Of a stretch of DNA of 35,342 nt, positions 23,963 through 31,603 are shown in pieces. A model generated the notes under the pieces. The model made no database searches. It saw only the letters and a list, made by a program, of their open reading frames with translations, and was not told the DNA's origin. Numbering within the stretch: the first letter of the stretch is position 1; each line of letters starts with the position of its first letter. The stretch lies in assembly GCA_018969225.1 (NCBI GenBank), contig JAGWYS010000010.1, positions 1 through 35,342 on the forward strand, given 5' to 3'. The DNA is from Gemmatimonadota bacterium. GTDB lineage: Bacteria > Gemmatimonadota > Gemmatimonadetes > Gemmatimonadales > Gemmatimonadaceae. The translations under genes and the position numbers were made by a program.

Positions 23963-25801
23963 CTACCGGATGCCCCCGCCCTCACGCAGCACGCGCTGCC
24001 GGCCGCGCGCGTCCACTTCCACCAGTGGCAGGTCACGCACGTCGCCGTGCAGCGGGAGTCGGAACGCGTCGTCGACGCCGAAGCGCAGCGGCGCCGTGAG
24101 CGAAAAGGCGTCCGCGCCGGCCAGGTTGACCACGTACCCCATGTCCTGCAGTGATCCCGCGGTGATGCGGCTGAGCGGCATCCCCCCCGCCTTGGCAAAC
24201 CCCTGCATGAGCTCGCGCCCGAAGATGGTCTCGCGCCAGTGCGCGTCGCGCGTGCCCGGGCCCCCGGTGTTCTCCACCGGCACGGGCATGCCGCTGTAGG
24301 TGACGGTGTTGAGTGCCGCGAACTGCGCGCGCGCCACCGGGCCGGTGAAGTGGGGGTCCGGGGTGCCGGCGCCCGTCAGCAGCGTGCGCGAGCGGTCGTT
24401 CCAGAGGGTTCCCACCCCCAGCACGTGCCCCATCTCGTGCAGGACCACGTCGGTGAGCAACCCGCGGGAGGTGAGGGTGGGCATGTCGTCCAGATCGAAC
24501 TCCATGATGCCTATGAGGGTGAGGCGCGAGGCGATGCCGACGAAGCAGGGGGCGGCCTGCCCGAGGATCCGTCCGGGGCCGTCGATGGAGACGATGCGGG
24601 CGTAGATGACGACGTCGTTGATGGTCTCGTTGATGGCTGGGAGCCAGCTCAGCCCGCATCCCCCGGCCGGGATGTTGACGGGGATGGTGTGCACGTCCCC
24701 CACGATGATCCGGCGCCACTTGGCCGCCGCTGCGGCGAACGCGTCACGCACCTGCGGCGAGGCGCCGTCGCCGATGAAGCGGACCTCGAGGTTGTATTGC
24801 GTCTGCACTGCGGTGGCGGTGAAGGTGGCCGACCGCCCGGGGATCATGGAGCTGGTGGCCACCAGCGTCTGGGTCTGGGCGCTCCCGAGGGTCCAGCTCC
24901 CCACGAAGGCGGTGCCGTTGGCCGGGTCCGTGGTGGAGGTGCCCACCGTCACCGTCCCGCTGTTGGGGCCCGGGGTGAAGGTGACGGGGACGTTCCCCAC
25001 GGGGTTGCCGAACTCGTCCACGGCGCGCGCGCCCGGGATGATGTCCACCGGGAATCCGCTGAGCCCCTGTTGGCCGTCGCCAACGGCCCTGACGAGGTTG
25101 GTCGGGGGGCCGGGGAGGGCGGTGACCGGGAAGGGGATGAAGGGGAGCGACCCGGCCACGGCGCGAGCCAGCTGTCCCCCGGCGCCGGTGCCGAGCCGCC
25201 ACGAGGTCACCGTGGCGATCCCCAGCGCGTTGGTGACCTGCGTGGCCCCGGTGAGGGTGCCGCTTCCCTCGAGCAGGGAGAACACCACCTGCACCCCGGG
25301 CACCGGGTTGCCGTACAGGTCCTCCGCACGCACCGACGGCGGCGAGGGGACCAGCGTGTTCACGACGGCGGTCTGCCCCTCGGGGCTCACCCGCACCAGC
25401 GTGTTGAGCGGCCCCGGCTCGGCGGTGGCCGTGAAGGTGAAGGGGGTGGCGATCCCGTCGGCGATGGCCGTGAGCGTCTGGGTGCCGGACTTGGTGCCCA
25501 GCGTCCACCCGCCCGAGCTGGCCTCGCCGCTGGGGAGGGTGCGCACCGAGTCGTTGACCACGCGCCCGCCGCTGCTGGCGCGCCACCGCACCATCACGCC
25601 CTTCATTCCCTTCCCCTTGGCATCGAGGATGCGCACGACCGGGACGGTGCCGACGGCCGACGCCACGGTGGCGGCCGTGGTGGCGCTCGCGGTGGGCTCG
25701 ATGGTGGTGGCCACCGGCGAGTCGCCGCAGGCGGCCAGGAGCCCCGCGGCGAGCGCGGCCACGACACGGGTGCGATGAGGACGGGCGAAGGCTGGTGACA
25801 T
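23963..25801 (-). CDS. Leishmanolysin-like (M8-type) lipoprotein metalloprotease with Ig-like domains
   Basis: 612 aa from ATG 25801; the longer frame upstream lacks a sensible start. Lipobox LAAC with Cys near residue 25. Then come three Ig-like units of the Big_1/invasin type, each ending in a FTFTATA/FTATAV-like strand (about 40-130, 131-230 and 231-325). The protease domain follows: YNLEVRFIGDG, a long AAAAAKWRRII helix, then VVLHEMGHVLGVGTLW with His455 and His459 as zinc ligands and a likely third His521 in DAHWRETIFGRELM, 62 residues on. This spacing and the H-W-x-E-x-x-x-x-x-E-L-M block fit the M8 leishmanolysin group, as does GSLQDMGYVV near the end. It is probably anchored in the outer membrane. 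The substrate is unknown. Confidence 0.85.
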   Translation of the reverse strand: MSPAFARPHRTRVVAALAAGLLAACGDSPVATTIEPTASATTAATVASAVGTVPVVRILDAKGKGMKGVMVRWRASSGGRVVNDSVRTLPSGEASSGGWTLGTKSGTQTLTAIADGIATPFTFTATAEPGPLNTLVRVSPEGQTAVVNTLVPSPPSVRAEDLYGNPVPGVQVVFSLLEGSGTLTGATQVTNALGIATVTSWRLGTGAGGQLARAVAGSLPFIPFPVTALPGPPTNLVRAVGDGQQGLSGFPVDIIPGARAVDEFGNPVGNVPVTFTPGPNSGTVTVGTSTTDPANGTAFVGSWTLGSAQTQTLVATSSMIPGRSATFTATAVQTQYNLEVRFIGDGASPQVRDAFAAAAAKWRRIIVGDVHTIPVNIPAGGCGLSWLPAINETINDVVIYARIVSIDGPGRILGQAAPCFVGIASRLTLIGIMEFDLDDMPTLTSRGLLTDVVLHEMGHVLGVGTLWNDRSRTLLTGAGTPDPHFTGPVARAQFAALNTVTYSGMPVPVENTGGPGTRDAHWRETIFGRELMQGFAKAGGMPLSRITAGSLQDMGYVVNLAGADAFSLTAPLRFGVDDAFRLPLHGDVRDLPLVEVDARGRQRVLREGGGIR

Positions 25802-25911
25802 GGGCGTGTGTGGTGGCGCGACGGCGCCGATGAGGTCCTGCGGAATGGGAAGGAACACCGGATGCGGGGGCGGGGTTCCGGGTTCGCCGACCACCCCCCC
25901 ACATTACCCGG

Positions 25912-27198
25912 ATGCCCATCCCTGTCGAGCACTACCATCTCCCGAACGGCCTGCACGTGGTGCTGTCGGAGGACCACACCGCCCCCATCGTGGCGGTGAA
26001 CCTCTGGTACCACGTGGGGTCGGCCAACGAACGCGCGGACCGCACCGGCTTCGCGCACCTGTTCGAGCACATGCTCTTCCAGGGCTCCGCCAATGTGGAG
26101 GCCAACGAGCACTTCGAGCTGGTGCAGCGCGCCGGCGGGACGCTCAACGGCTCCACCTGGCTGGACCGCACCAACTACTACGAGACCGTCCCCTCCAACC
26201 AGCTGGCGCTGGCGCTGTGGCTGGAGGCCGACCGCATGGCGCGGCTGCTCCCCGCCATGACCCAGCAGAAGCTCGACACGCAACGCGACGTGGTCAAGAA
26301 CGAGCGGCGGTGGAGCGTGGACAACCAGCCGTACGGGACCTGGTGGGAGCGCCTCCCCGCGCTGTGCTTCCCCGAGACGCACCCCTTCCACCACTCGCTC
26401 ATCGGCTCGATGGAGCACCTGTCGGCGGCGTCGCTGGAGGACGTGGCCGGCTTCTTCGCCACCTGGTACGCACCGGACAATGCGGTGCTCACCATCGCGG
26501 GCGACTTCGAGCCCGGCGAGGCGCGGCGGCTGGTGGAGGCGCACTTTGGCCCCATCCCCCGCGGCGGGCCGCGCCCCGCGCTCCCCGACATGACGCTCCC
26601 GCCCACGCTGGGGGGCGCCCGTCGCGAGGTGGTGGAGGACGCGGTGGCGCTGCCGCGCGTGTTCGTGGGGTGCCGCACGCCGGCGTTCGGGACCGACGGC
26701 TACTACGCGGCCAGCCTCGCGGCGGCGGTGCTGGGGCTGCGCACGGGGTGCCGCCTGGAACAGTCGCTGGTGCGGCGGCAGCGGGTGGCGTCGCAGGCCA
26801 GCGCGTTCACCTACGACCTGGCCAAGGGGAGCGACCTGCTGGTGGTGGACGTGACCGCGCACCCCGACGTGTCCCCCGAGGCGCTGGAGGCGGCGGTGAT
26901 GGCGGAGCTGGAGCTGCTCCACCGGGACGGGGTGACGGAGGCGGAGGTGGGGCGCGCGCGCGCCCTGATCGAGACGAGCTTCGTGACCAGCCTGCAGTCG
27001 GCGGCGGAGCGCGCCGACCAGCTGTCGCGCTTCGCGACCTACTTCGGCGATCCCGCGCTGGTGAACGAGCAGGTGGCGCGCTACCAGCGGGTGACCGCGG
27101 CCGACGTGGGCGCGCTGTGCCGTGAGCGGCTGGGCGCCGACAACCGCGGGGTGCTGCTGTACGTGCCGCAGGCGGAGTCGGTAGCGGTGGCCGCATGA
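25912..27198 (+). CDS. M16 family zinc metallopeptidase, catalytic subunit
   Basis: 428 aa from ATG 25912, with no signal peptide and thus probably cytoplasmic. The inverted zinc motif is HLFEHMLFQGS (His49, Glu52, His53); the third ligand is Glu131 in VVKNERRWSVDNQP, 78 residues later, as in the pitrilysin/M16B group. All catalytic residues are intact. M16B enzymes work with a second, non-catalytic subunit to form a chamber that degrades peptides; that partner is the next gene, overlapping by ATGA. It is the first of four genes joined by 4-nt overlaps. No convincing Shine-Dalgarno is present. Confidence 0.93.
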   Translation: MPIPVEHYHLPNGLHVVLSEDHTAPIVAVNLWYHVGSANERADRTGFAHLFEHMLFQGSANVEANEHFELVQRAGGTLNGSTWLDRTNYYETVPSNQLALALWLEADRMARLLPAMTQQKLDTQRDVVKNERRWSVDNQPYGTWWERLPALCFPETHPFHHSLIGSMEHLSAASLEDVAGFFATWYAPDNAVLTIAGDFEPGEARRLVEAHFGPIPRGGPRPALPDMTLPPTLGGARREVVEDAVALPRVFVGCRTPAFGTDGYYAASLAAAVLGLRTGCRLEQSLVRRQRVASQASAFTYDLAKGSDLLVVDVTAHPDVSPEALEAAVMAELELLHRDGVTEAEVGRARALIETSFVTSLQSAAERADQLSRFATYFGDPALVNEQVARYQRVTAADVGALCRERLGADNRGVLLYVPQAESVAVAA

Positions 27199-28601
27199 GC
27201 GCGCCCGCGACCTCGTCTCCCTCGGCCATGCCGACGGCGCTCCCGCGCCCCGCGGCGGGCGTGCCGCGCGACTACCACTTCCCGGAGTTCCAGACGCGGA
27301 TCCTGGGGAACGGCGTGCGGCTGGTGGTGGCCCCGCTGCACCGCCATCCAGTGGTGACCACGCTGGCGGTGGTGGAGGCGGGGGCCACCCGCGACCCGGT
27401 GGGCGAGGAGGGGCTGGCGCAGCTGACCACGCGGGCGCTGGCCGAGGGGACGGCCACGATGGACGCGCTGGCGCTGGCGCTGCGGCTCGAGGGGCTGGGC
27501 ACCACGCTGGACACGGGCGCCGACTGGGACTCGGCAATCGTGCAGGTGACCGCGCTCGCGTCGCGGGTGGACGACGCCTTCGCCGTGCTCGCGGAGGTCC
27601 TGCGGGCACCGGCGTTTCCCGAGCAGGAGCTGGGGCGGCTGCGCGCCGAGCGGCTGGCCGACCTGGCGCAGCTGCGCGCGGAGCCGCGCGGCCTGGCGGA
27701 CGTGTTCTTCTCGCGGCTGCTGTACGAGCCCGCGTCGCGCTTTGCGCGGATGGCCGGGGGGGACGAGGCCAGCGTGCCGCGGCTCACGCGCGAGGCGGTG
27801 GCGCGGTTCCACGCGGCCTACTACCGCCCCGACGCCACGGCGCTGATGATGGTGGGGGACCTGGACATGGAGCACGCGGTGCGGCTGGCGACGACGCACC
27901 TGGGGGACTGGGGGGGGAGCGCGCCGCCCGTCACGGAGCCCGCCGACCGCCAGCGGCACGGCGAGCCGCGGGTGCACCTGGTGCACAAGGCGGATGCGCC
28001 GCAGTCGGAGCTGCGGGTGGGGCACGTGGCCCTGCCGCGGCTGCACCCGGACTACTTCCCGATGGTGGTGATGAACGCCATCCTGGGGGGGCTGTTCTCG
28101 TCGCGCCTCAACCTCAACCTGCGCGAGCGGCACGCCTTCACGTACGGCGCGCACTCGGCATTCGACTGGCGCCGCGCCGCCAGCCCCTTCGAGATCTCCA
28201 CGGCGGTGGAGACGGCGGTGACCGGCGACGCGCTGCGCGAGATCCTGGCGGAGTTCGCGCGGATCCGCGAGGAGGGGGTCACCGACGACGAGCTGTCGCT
28301 GGCGGTGAGCTACCTGGTGGGGGTGTTCCCGGTGCGGTTCGAGACCACCGCGGAGGTGGCGGGGGGGCTGGCCAACGTGGAGATCTTCCGCCTCCCCAGC
28401 GACTACTTCTTCACCTATCGCGACCGGATGCGGGCCGTGACGGCGGCCGACGTGCACCGGGTGGCGCGCGCGCACCTGAATCCCGGGCGGCTGCAGGTGG
28501 TCATCGTGGGCGATGCCAACGCCATCCGCGAGCGGGTGGAGGGGATGGGGATCGGGCCGGTGCGGGTGTACGACCCGTCCGAGGCGGAGGACGGCGCATG
28601 A
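27195..28601 (+). CDS. M16 family protein, inactive partner subunit
   Basis: 468 aa. The fold matches the preceding peptidase (LGNGVRLVVAPLHRHPVVTT, FHAAYYRPDATALMMVGD, GGLFSSRLNLNLRERHAFTYG), but the zinc motif is replaced by GLAQLTTRALAEGT, so no metal can be bound in the usual way. The C-terminal half keeps the Arg/Tyr-containing R-x-x-x-F-T-Y-G block that, in heterodimeric M16B peptidases, contributes substrate-binding residues from the inactive subunit. With the upstream gene it should form a two-chain peptidase. The start overlaps the upstream stop by 4 nt, and its own stop overlaps the SET gene in the same way. Confidence 0.92.
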   Translation: MSAPATSSPSAMPTALPRPAAGVPRDYHFPEFQTRILGNGVRLVVAPLHRHPVVTTLAVVEAGATRDPVGEEGLAQLTTRALAEGTATMDALALALRLEGLGTTLDTGADWDSAIVQVTALASRVDDAFAVLAEVLRAPAFPEQELGRLRAERLADLAQLRAEPRGLADVFFSRLLYEPASRFARMAGGDEASVPRLTREAVARFHAAYYRPDATALMMVGDLDMEHAVRLATTHLGDWGGSAPPVTEPADRQRHGEPRVHLVHKADAPQSELRVGHVALPRLHPDYFPMVVMNAILGGLFSSRLNLNLRERHAFTYGAHSAFDWRRAASPFEISTAVETAVTGDALREILAEFARIREEGVTDDELSLAVSYLVGVFPVRFETTAEVAGGLANVEIFRLPSDYFFTYRDRMRAVTAADVHRVARAHLNPGRLQVVIVGDANAIRERVEGMGIGPVRVYDPSEAEDGA

Positions 28602-29158
28602 CGCCCACGCCGGCGCGCCGCGCGGCCAATGCTCCCGCGCACCACCGACCGCTGCCGCAACCGCGCCCGTACGAGGTGCGGCGCTCGGCGATCCAGGGGC
28701 GGGGGGCGTTCGCCACGCGCGCCATCCGCACCGGGCAGAAGGTGGACGAGTACCTGGGGGAGCGGATCTCACACGAGGAGGCCGACCGTCGGTACGACGA
28801 CGCCAACGGGCGCCACCACACGTTCCTGTTCATCCTGGACGAGGACACCGTGCTGGACGCGCGCTACGGTGGCAACGATGCGCGCTTCCTGAACCATTCG
28901 TGCGACCCCAACTGCGAGACCGAGATCGAGGACGGGCGGATCTGGATCAAGGCCACCAAGCCCATCCGTCCGGGGCAGGAGCTGACGTACGATTACCGCT
29001 TCGAGTGGCAGGACGACTACGGGGCGGAGGAGGTGCGCTACTACCGGTGCCGGTGCGGGACGCCGCGCTGCCGGGGGACGATCCTGCGCGTGCCGCGCCG
29101 CATGCAGGCGCAGGTGCGGGCGTGGCTGGCGGAACCCGCGCGGACGCGCGGGCGATGA
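28598..29158 (+). CDS. SET-domain protein methyltransferase
   Basis: 186 aa. A compact SET domain: YEVRRSAIQGRGAFATRAIR at the start, NDARFLNHSCDPNCETEI (Asn99-His100 bind S-adenosylmethionine), then GQELTYDYRFEW (Tyr131 and Tyr133 near the active site) and a post-SET cysteine cluster YRCRCGTPRCRGTI (Cys151, Cys153, Cys158), which with Cys102 can hold one zinc. This arrangement is the one seen in eukaryotic histone lysine methyltransferases and in scattered bacteria. The target here is unknown; lysine methylation of a protein is inferred. The basic N- and C-termini suggest contact with nucleic acid or acidic protein. The gene overlaps both neighbours by 4 nt. Confidence 0.88.
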   Translation: MTPTPARRAANAPAHHRPLPQPRPYEVRRSAIQGRGAFATRAIRTGQKVDEYLGERISHEEADRRYDDANGRHHTFLFILDEDTVLDARYGGNDARFLNHSCDPNCETEIEDGRIWIKATKPIRPGQELTYDYRFEWQDDYGAEEVRYYRCRCGTPRCRGTILRVPRRMQAQVRAWLAEPARTRGR

Positions 29159-29730
29159 GCGCCCCACCGGGGAAGGTGTCCGGCGAACGGGTGTACACCG
29201 GGCGCGTGGTGTCGCTGGACGTGGACACGGTGCGCTTCCCCGACGGGAGCGAGGGGGCGCTGGAGATGATCCGGCACTCGGGGGCGAGCGCGGTGGTGCC
29301 GCTGCTGGCGACGGGGGGCGCGGAGCCGGAGGTGGTGCTCATCCGGCAGTACCGGTATGCGGCGGAAGGGTACCTGTACGAAATCCCGGCCGGGCGGCTG
29401 GATGTCGGCGAGGAGCCGGTGGCGTGCGCGCACCGCGAGCTCCAGGAGGAGACGGGCTATCGCGCCGAGCGCATGACGCCGTTGTTCACGATGTACACCA
29501 CGCCCGGGTTCACCGACGAGCGGATCCACCTGTTCGTGGCGGAGGGGTTGGCCCCCGGGGCGGCGGCGCGGGAGGCGGACGAGTTCCTGGAGCTGGTCCC
29601 CACGCCGCTGTCGGCGGCGCTGGCCATGGTGGAGCGCGGGGTGATCCAGGACGCGAAAACCGCGCTCGCGTTGCTGTACGTGGCGCGCTTCGTGGCGGAC
29701 ACGGCGCGGAGCGGCCTTTCCGCCGCGTGA
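29155..29730 (+). CDS. Nudix hydrolase, ADP-ribose pyrophosphatase-like
   Basis: 191 aa. The Nudix box is complete from Gly80 (GRLDVGEEPVACAHREL, then QEETGY): G-x5-E-x7-R-E-x2-E-E-x-G. The upstream VLIRQYRYAAEGYLYEIPAG and downstream TTPGFTDERIHLFVAEGL blocks are those of ADP-ribose pyrophosphatases (NudF type), which hydrolyse ADP-ribose to AMP and ribose-5-phosphate. It is the last gene of the four-gene overlapping series. The start overlaps the SET stop by ATGA. Confidence 0.92.
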   Translation: MSAPPGKVSGERVYTGRVVSLDVDTVRFPDGSEGALEMIRHSGASAVVPLLATGGAEPEVVLIRQYRYAAEGYLYEIPAGRLDVGEEPVACAHRELQEETGYRAERMTPLFTMYTTPGFTDERIHLFVAEGLAPGAAAREADEFLELVPTPLSAALAMVERGVIQDAKTALALLYVARFVADTARSGLSAA

Positions 29731-29779
29731 ATCGGGTGGGCCCCCGGCACGGCCGTGGCCGGTGTCTTGCAATGCTTGA

Positions 29780-29794
29780 GGTGGCGATGCCACC
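29780..29794 (+). terminator. Short hairpin after the Nudix gene
   Basis: GGTGGC and GCCACC form a 6-bp stem with a 3-nt loop, 50 bases past the stop codon. No T-tract. Weak evidence for termination. Confidence 0.3.
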
Positions 29795-29935
29795 CGGGCA
29801 GGGGGTGTCCCCGAAATGACACAGCCTCCTGCCGCCCTGTCCTGAATTGAGGACATTCTGGGAAACGGGGGTGGGCCCTCTACCCGGACCCTGATGCGGA
29901 CGACCGACACAAGTGGCTTTGGCACAATGGGTTAT

Positions 29936-29974
29936 GGAACCGTGTTCCAATTGGTTCCGCGGGGTTCCCCGCGG
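29936..29974 (+). promoter_or_regulatory. Palindrome cluster in the leader of the ECF sigma gene
   Basis: GGAACC (29936-29941) is the reverse complement of GGTTCC (29953-29958). Overlapping it is the perfect 18-bp palindrome CCGCGGGGTTCCCCGCGG (29957-29974). Either could be a protein-binding operator or a structured mRNA leader about 100 nt ahead of the start codon. Confidence 0.4.
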
Positions 29975-30073
29975 CACGGTCCCTGCTCCCTGTCAGGGCA
30001 ACCCTCGACACGGACCGCCGGAATGTCCGGCAATCCCCGTCGAGATTCCCTGCGGATTCGAGGAGTGCATCCC

Positions 30074-30715
30074 ATGGCTGACGCTGTGCGGTCGCGCCGC
30101 CTGCTTCGGGCCGACGCCCCCACCGGGCGTGAGGCCTTGCGCGCGCTGGACGACACCGCGCTGGTGTCCGAGTGCCTGTCCGGGGACAGCCTGGCGTTCG
30201 AGGCGCTGATGGAGCGGTACCAGGGGCGGCTGTTGAGCTTCGTGGCCCGCACCATCGGCGACCGGGACCGGGCGGAGGACCTGGTGCAGGAGGTGTTCAT
30301 TCGCGTGTACCGGCACCTGGGGCGGTTCGACCGCTCCAAGAAGTTCTCCACGTGGATCTACACCATCGCCTCCAACCTGGCGAAGAACGAGCTGCGCAAC
30401 CGGTCGCGGAGTCCGCTGGTGCTGTTCCAGGCCATCCGGGCGAAGTTCGAGGACGAGGAGCGCCCGCTGCAGTTCGAGGACGAGGGGAACCGCCCCGACG
30501 ACCTGTTTCGGAAGCGGCACCTGCGGGAGCAGGTGGAGGCGGCGGTGCAGCGCTTGCCGGTGCACCACCGGGAGGTGTTCGTGCTGCGGGAGCTGGAGGG
30601 GAAGTCGTACGAGGAGATCGCCGAGATCACCGGGGTGCACCTGGGGACGGTGAAGAGCCGGCTCAACCGGGCGCGCGGGGCGTTTGCCGAGATCATCGCC
30701 CCGCTGGTGCAGTAG
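30074..30715 (+). CDS. ECF-type RNA polymerase sigma factor
   Basis: 213 aa from ATG 30074, preceded by AGGAG. Region 2 covers about residues 36-105 (FEALMERYQGRLLSFVARTI, GDRDRAEDLVQEVFIRVYRH and FSTWIYTIASNLAKNELR). An acidic linker follows (KFEDEERPLQFEDEGNRPDD), then region 4 (VQRLPVHHREVFVLRELEGK, SYEEIAEITGVHLGTVKSRL). Regions 1 and 3 are missing, as in all group 4 sigma factors. A zinc-finger protein gene downstream is likely to be its anti-sigma factor. The long leader with palindromes hints at extra control. The stimulus is unknown. Confidence 0.93.
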   Translation: MADAVRSRRLLRADAPTGREALRALDDTALVSECLSGDSLAFEALMERYQGRLLSFVARTIGDRDRAEDLVQEVFIRVYRHLGRFDRSKKFSTWIYTIASNLAKNELRNRSRSPLVLFQAIRAKFEDEERPLQFEDEGNRPDDLFRKRHLREQVEAAVQRLPVHHREVFVLRELEGKSYEEIAEITGVHLGTVKSRLNRARGAFAEIIAPLVQ

Positions 30716-30873
30716 GCCGTTCCCGCGCGGGCGGCGGCCAGGCGCCGCCGGTGGTGCTGATGCCGCGGTGTCCCGGGGGTGGGTTCCGAGGTCGTGGAAC
30801 CTGCCGCCGGGGCACGGGTATGGCAGGGGGTCCATTTGCCCGCCCCCCTTCATGGCCTGTCGCTGAGCCTCCC

Positions 30874-31590
30874 GTGGATTGCCGCCAATTTCGCCGCGAC
30901 CATCTGGATTACCTGGATGACACGCTGCCCGGGGACGTGATGCGCGCCGCCCAACTGCACGTGCTCCAATGCGGAGCGTGCGCCGCCCATGACGCCCTGG
31001 TGCGCCGGTCGCTGATGGTGGTGCGGAGCCTCCCCGACGTTGCCCCGCGTTTGGGGTTCGAGGATCGGATGGCGGCGCGGCTGGCCACCTGTGCGCGGCT
31101 CCCCGATCCCCTGCTGGTGGATGCGGCGCTGAATCGGGTGCCGTGGAGCGGCGCCCCTCGGCGCGGGTGGTGGCGCCCGGCGTCGCAGCTGGCGGCGCTG
31201 ATGGGGGTGGTGGCGGGGGGGTGGTGGTGGCAGGCCGGGGCGCCAGGGGCTGGCCGGCTGACCACCGCGCTGACGCCGTCCACCGTGAGCGCCGCGGCCC
31301 CCGTGGGGGAGCGGGTGGCCGATTCGATGGCGGGGCGGGTGGCCGCGCGCCGCCTCGGGGGTGTCGCCGCGCGGCTTTCCTCACGGGTGCCCGCGCGATT
31401 CCCGGTGTCCCCCCCGCTCGCGGCGTGGCCGGCACCGGAGGCCGTGCTCTGGTACGCGCCGATGGAGGCGGGGCGCCTGTTGCCCGCCGTGTCGCAGCCC
31501 CCCGGCCGCGCCGCGATGCGCCGCCCCGTGGCGGTGGCGGACGACGTGCCGGTGTCCTTCCTCCCGGCAGGGGCGCGCACCGCCTGGTGA
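30874..31590 (+). CDS. Zinc-finger anti-sigma factor-like membrane protein
   Basis: 238 aa from GTG 30874, giving VDCRQFRRDHLDYLDDTLPG, a common opening for this type; an ATG at 30820 would add 18 unconserved residues. The N-terminal zinc-finger fold has H-x3-C-x2-C in LHVLQCGACAAH and an upstream Cys, as in anti-sigma ZAS domains. A hydrophobic stretch at about 100-120 (ASQLAALMGVVAGGWWWQAG) probably crosses the membrane. The remainder is Ala/Arg/Pro-rich and shows no domain I know. It sits 158 bp after the sigma gene on the same strand and probably sequesters that sigma factor. Confidence 0.72.
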   Translation: MDCRQFRRDHLDYLDDTLPGDVMRAAQLHVLQCGACAAHDALVRRSLMVVRSLPDVAPRLGFEDRMAARLATCARLPDPLLVDAALNRVPWSGAPRRGWWRPASQLAALMGVVAGGWWWQAGAPGAGRLTTALTPSTVSAAAPVGERVADSMAGRVAARRLGGVAARLSSRVPARFPVSPPLAAWPAPEAVLWYAPMEAGRLLPAVSQPPGRAAMRRPVAVADDVPVSFLPAGARTAW

Positions 31591-31591
31591 G

Positions 31592-31598
31592 TATCTTT
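31592..31598 (+). promoter_or_regulatory. TATCTTT -10-like box placed for a leaderless holA transcript
   Basis: TATCTT (31592-31597) ends 6 nt before the holA ATG at 31604, putting the expected transcription start on the start codon. It lies in the 13-nt gap after the anti-sigma gene. No -35 element is visible. Confidence 0.45.
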
Positions 31599-31603
31599 GG
31601 GGG

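Larger units (their letters stand above)
29731..30073. other. Leader region upstream of the ECF sigma gene
   Basis: No gene is supported in these 343 bases. A small hairpin GGTGGC-GAT-GCCACC (29780-29794) may close the Nudix operon. Nearer the sigma gene there is a cluster of palindromes (29936-29974, listed separately). The AT-richer stretch GGCACAATGGGTTATGG at 29921-29937 may hold the promoter, but I cannot define -35 and -10 boxes. Confidence 0.5.

Noticed and set aside
29920-29936. Possible sigma-54 promoter starting TGGCAC
   Set aside because: TGGCAC is present, but the -12 GC is replaced by TA at the required position.
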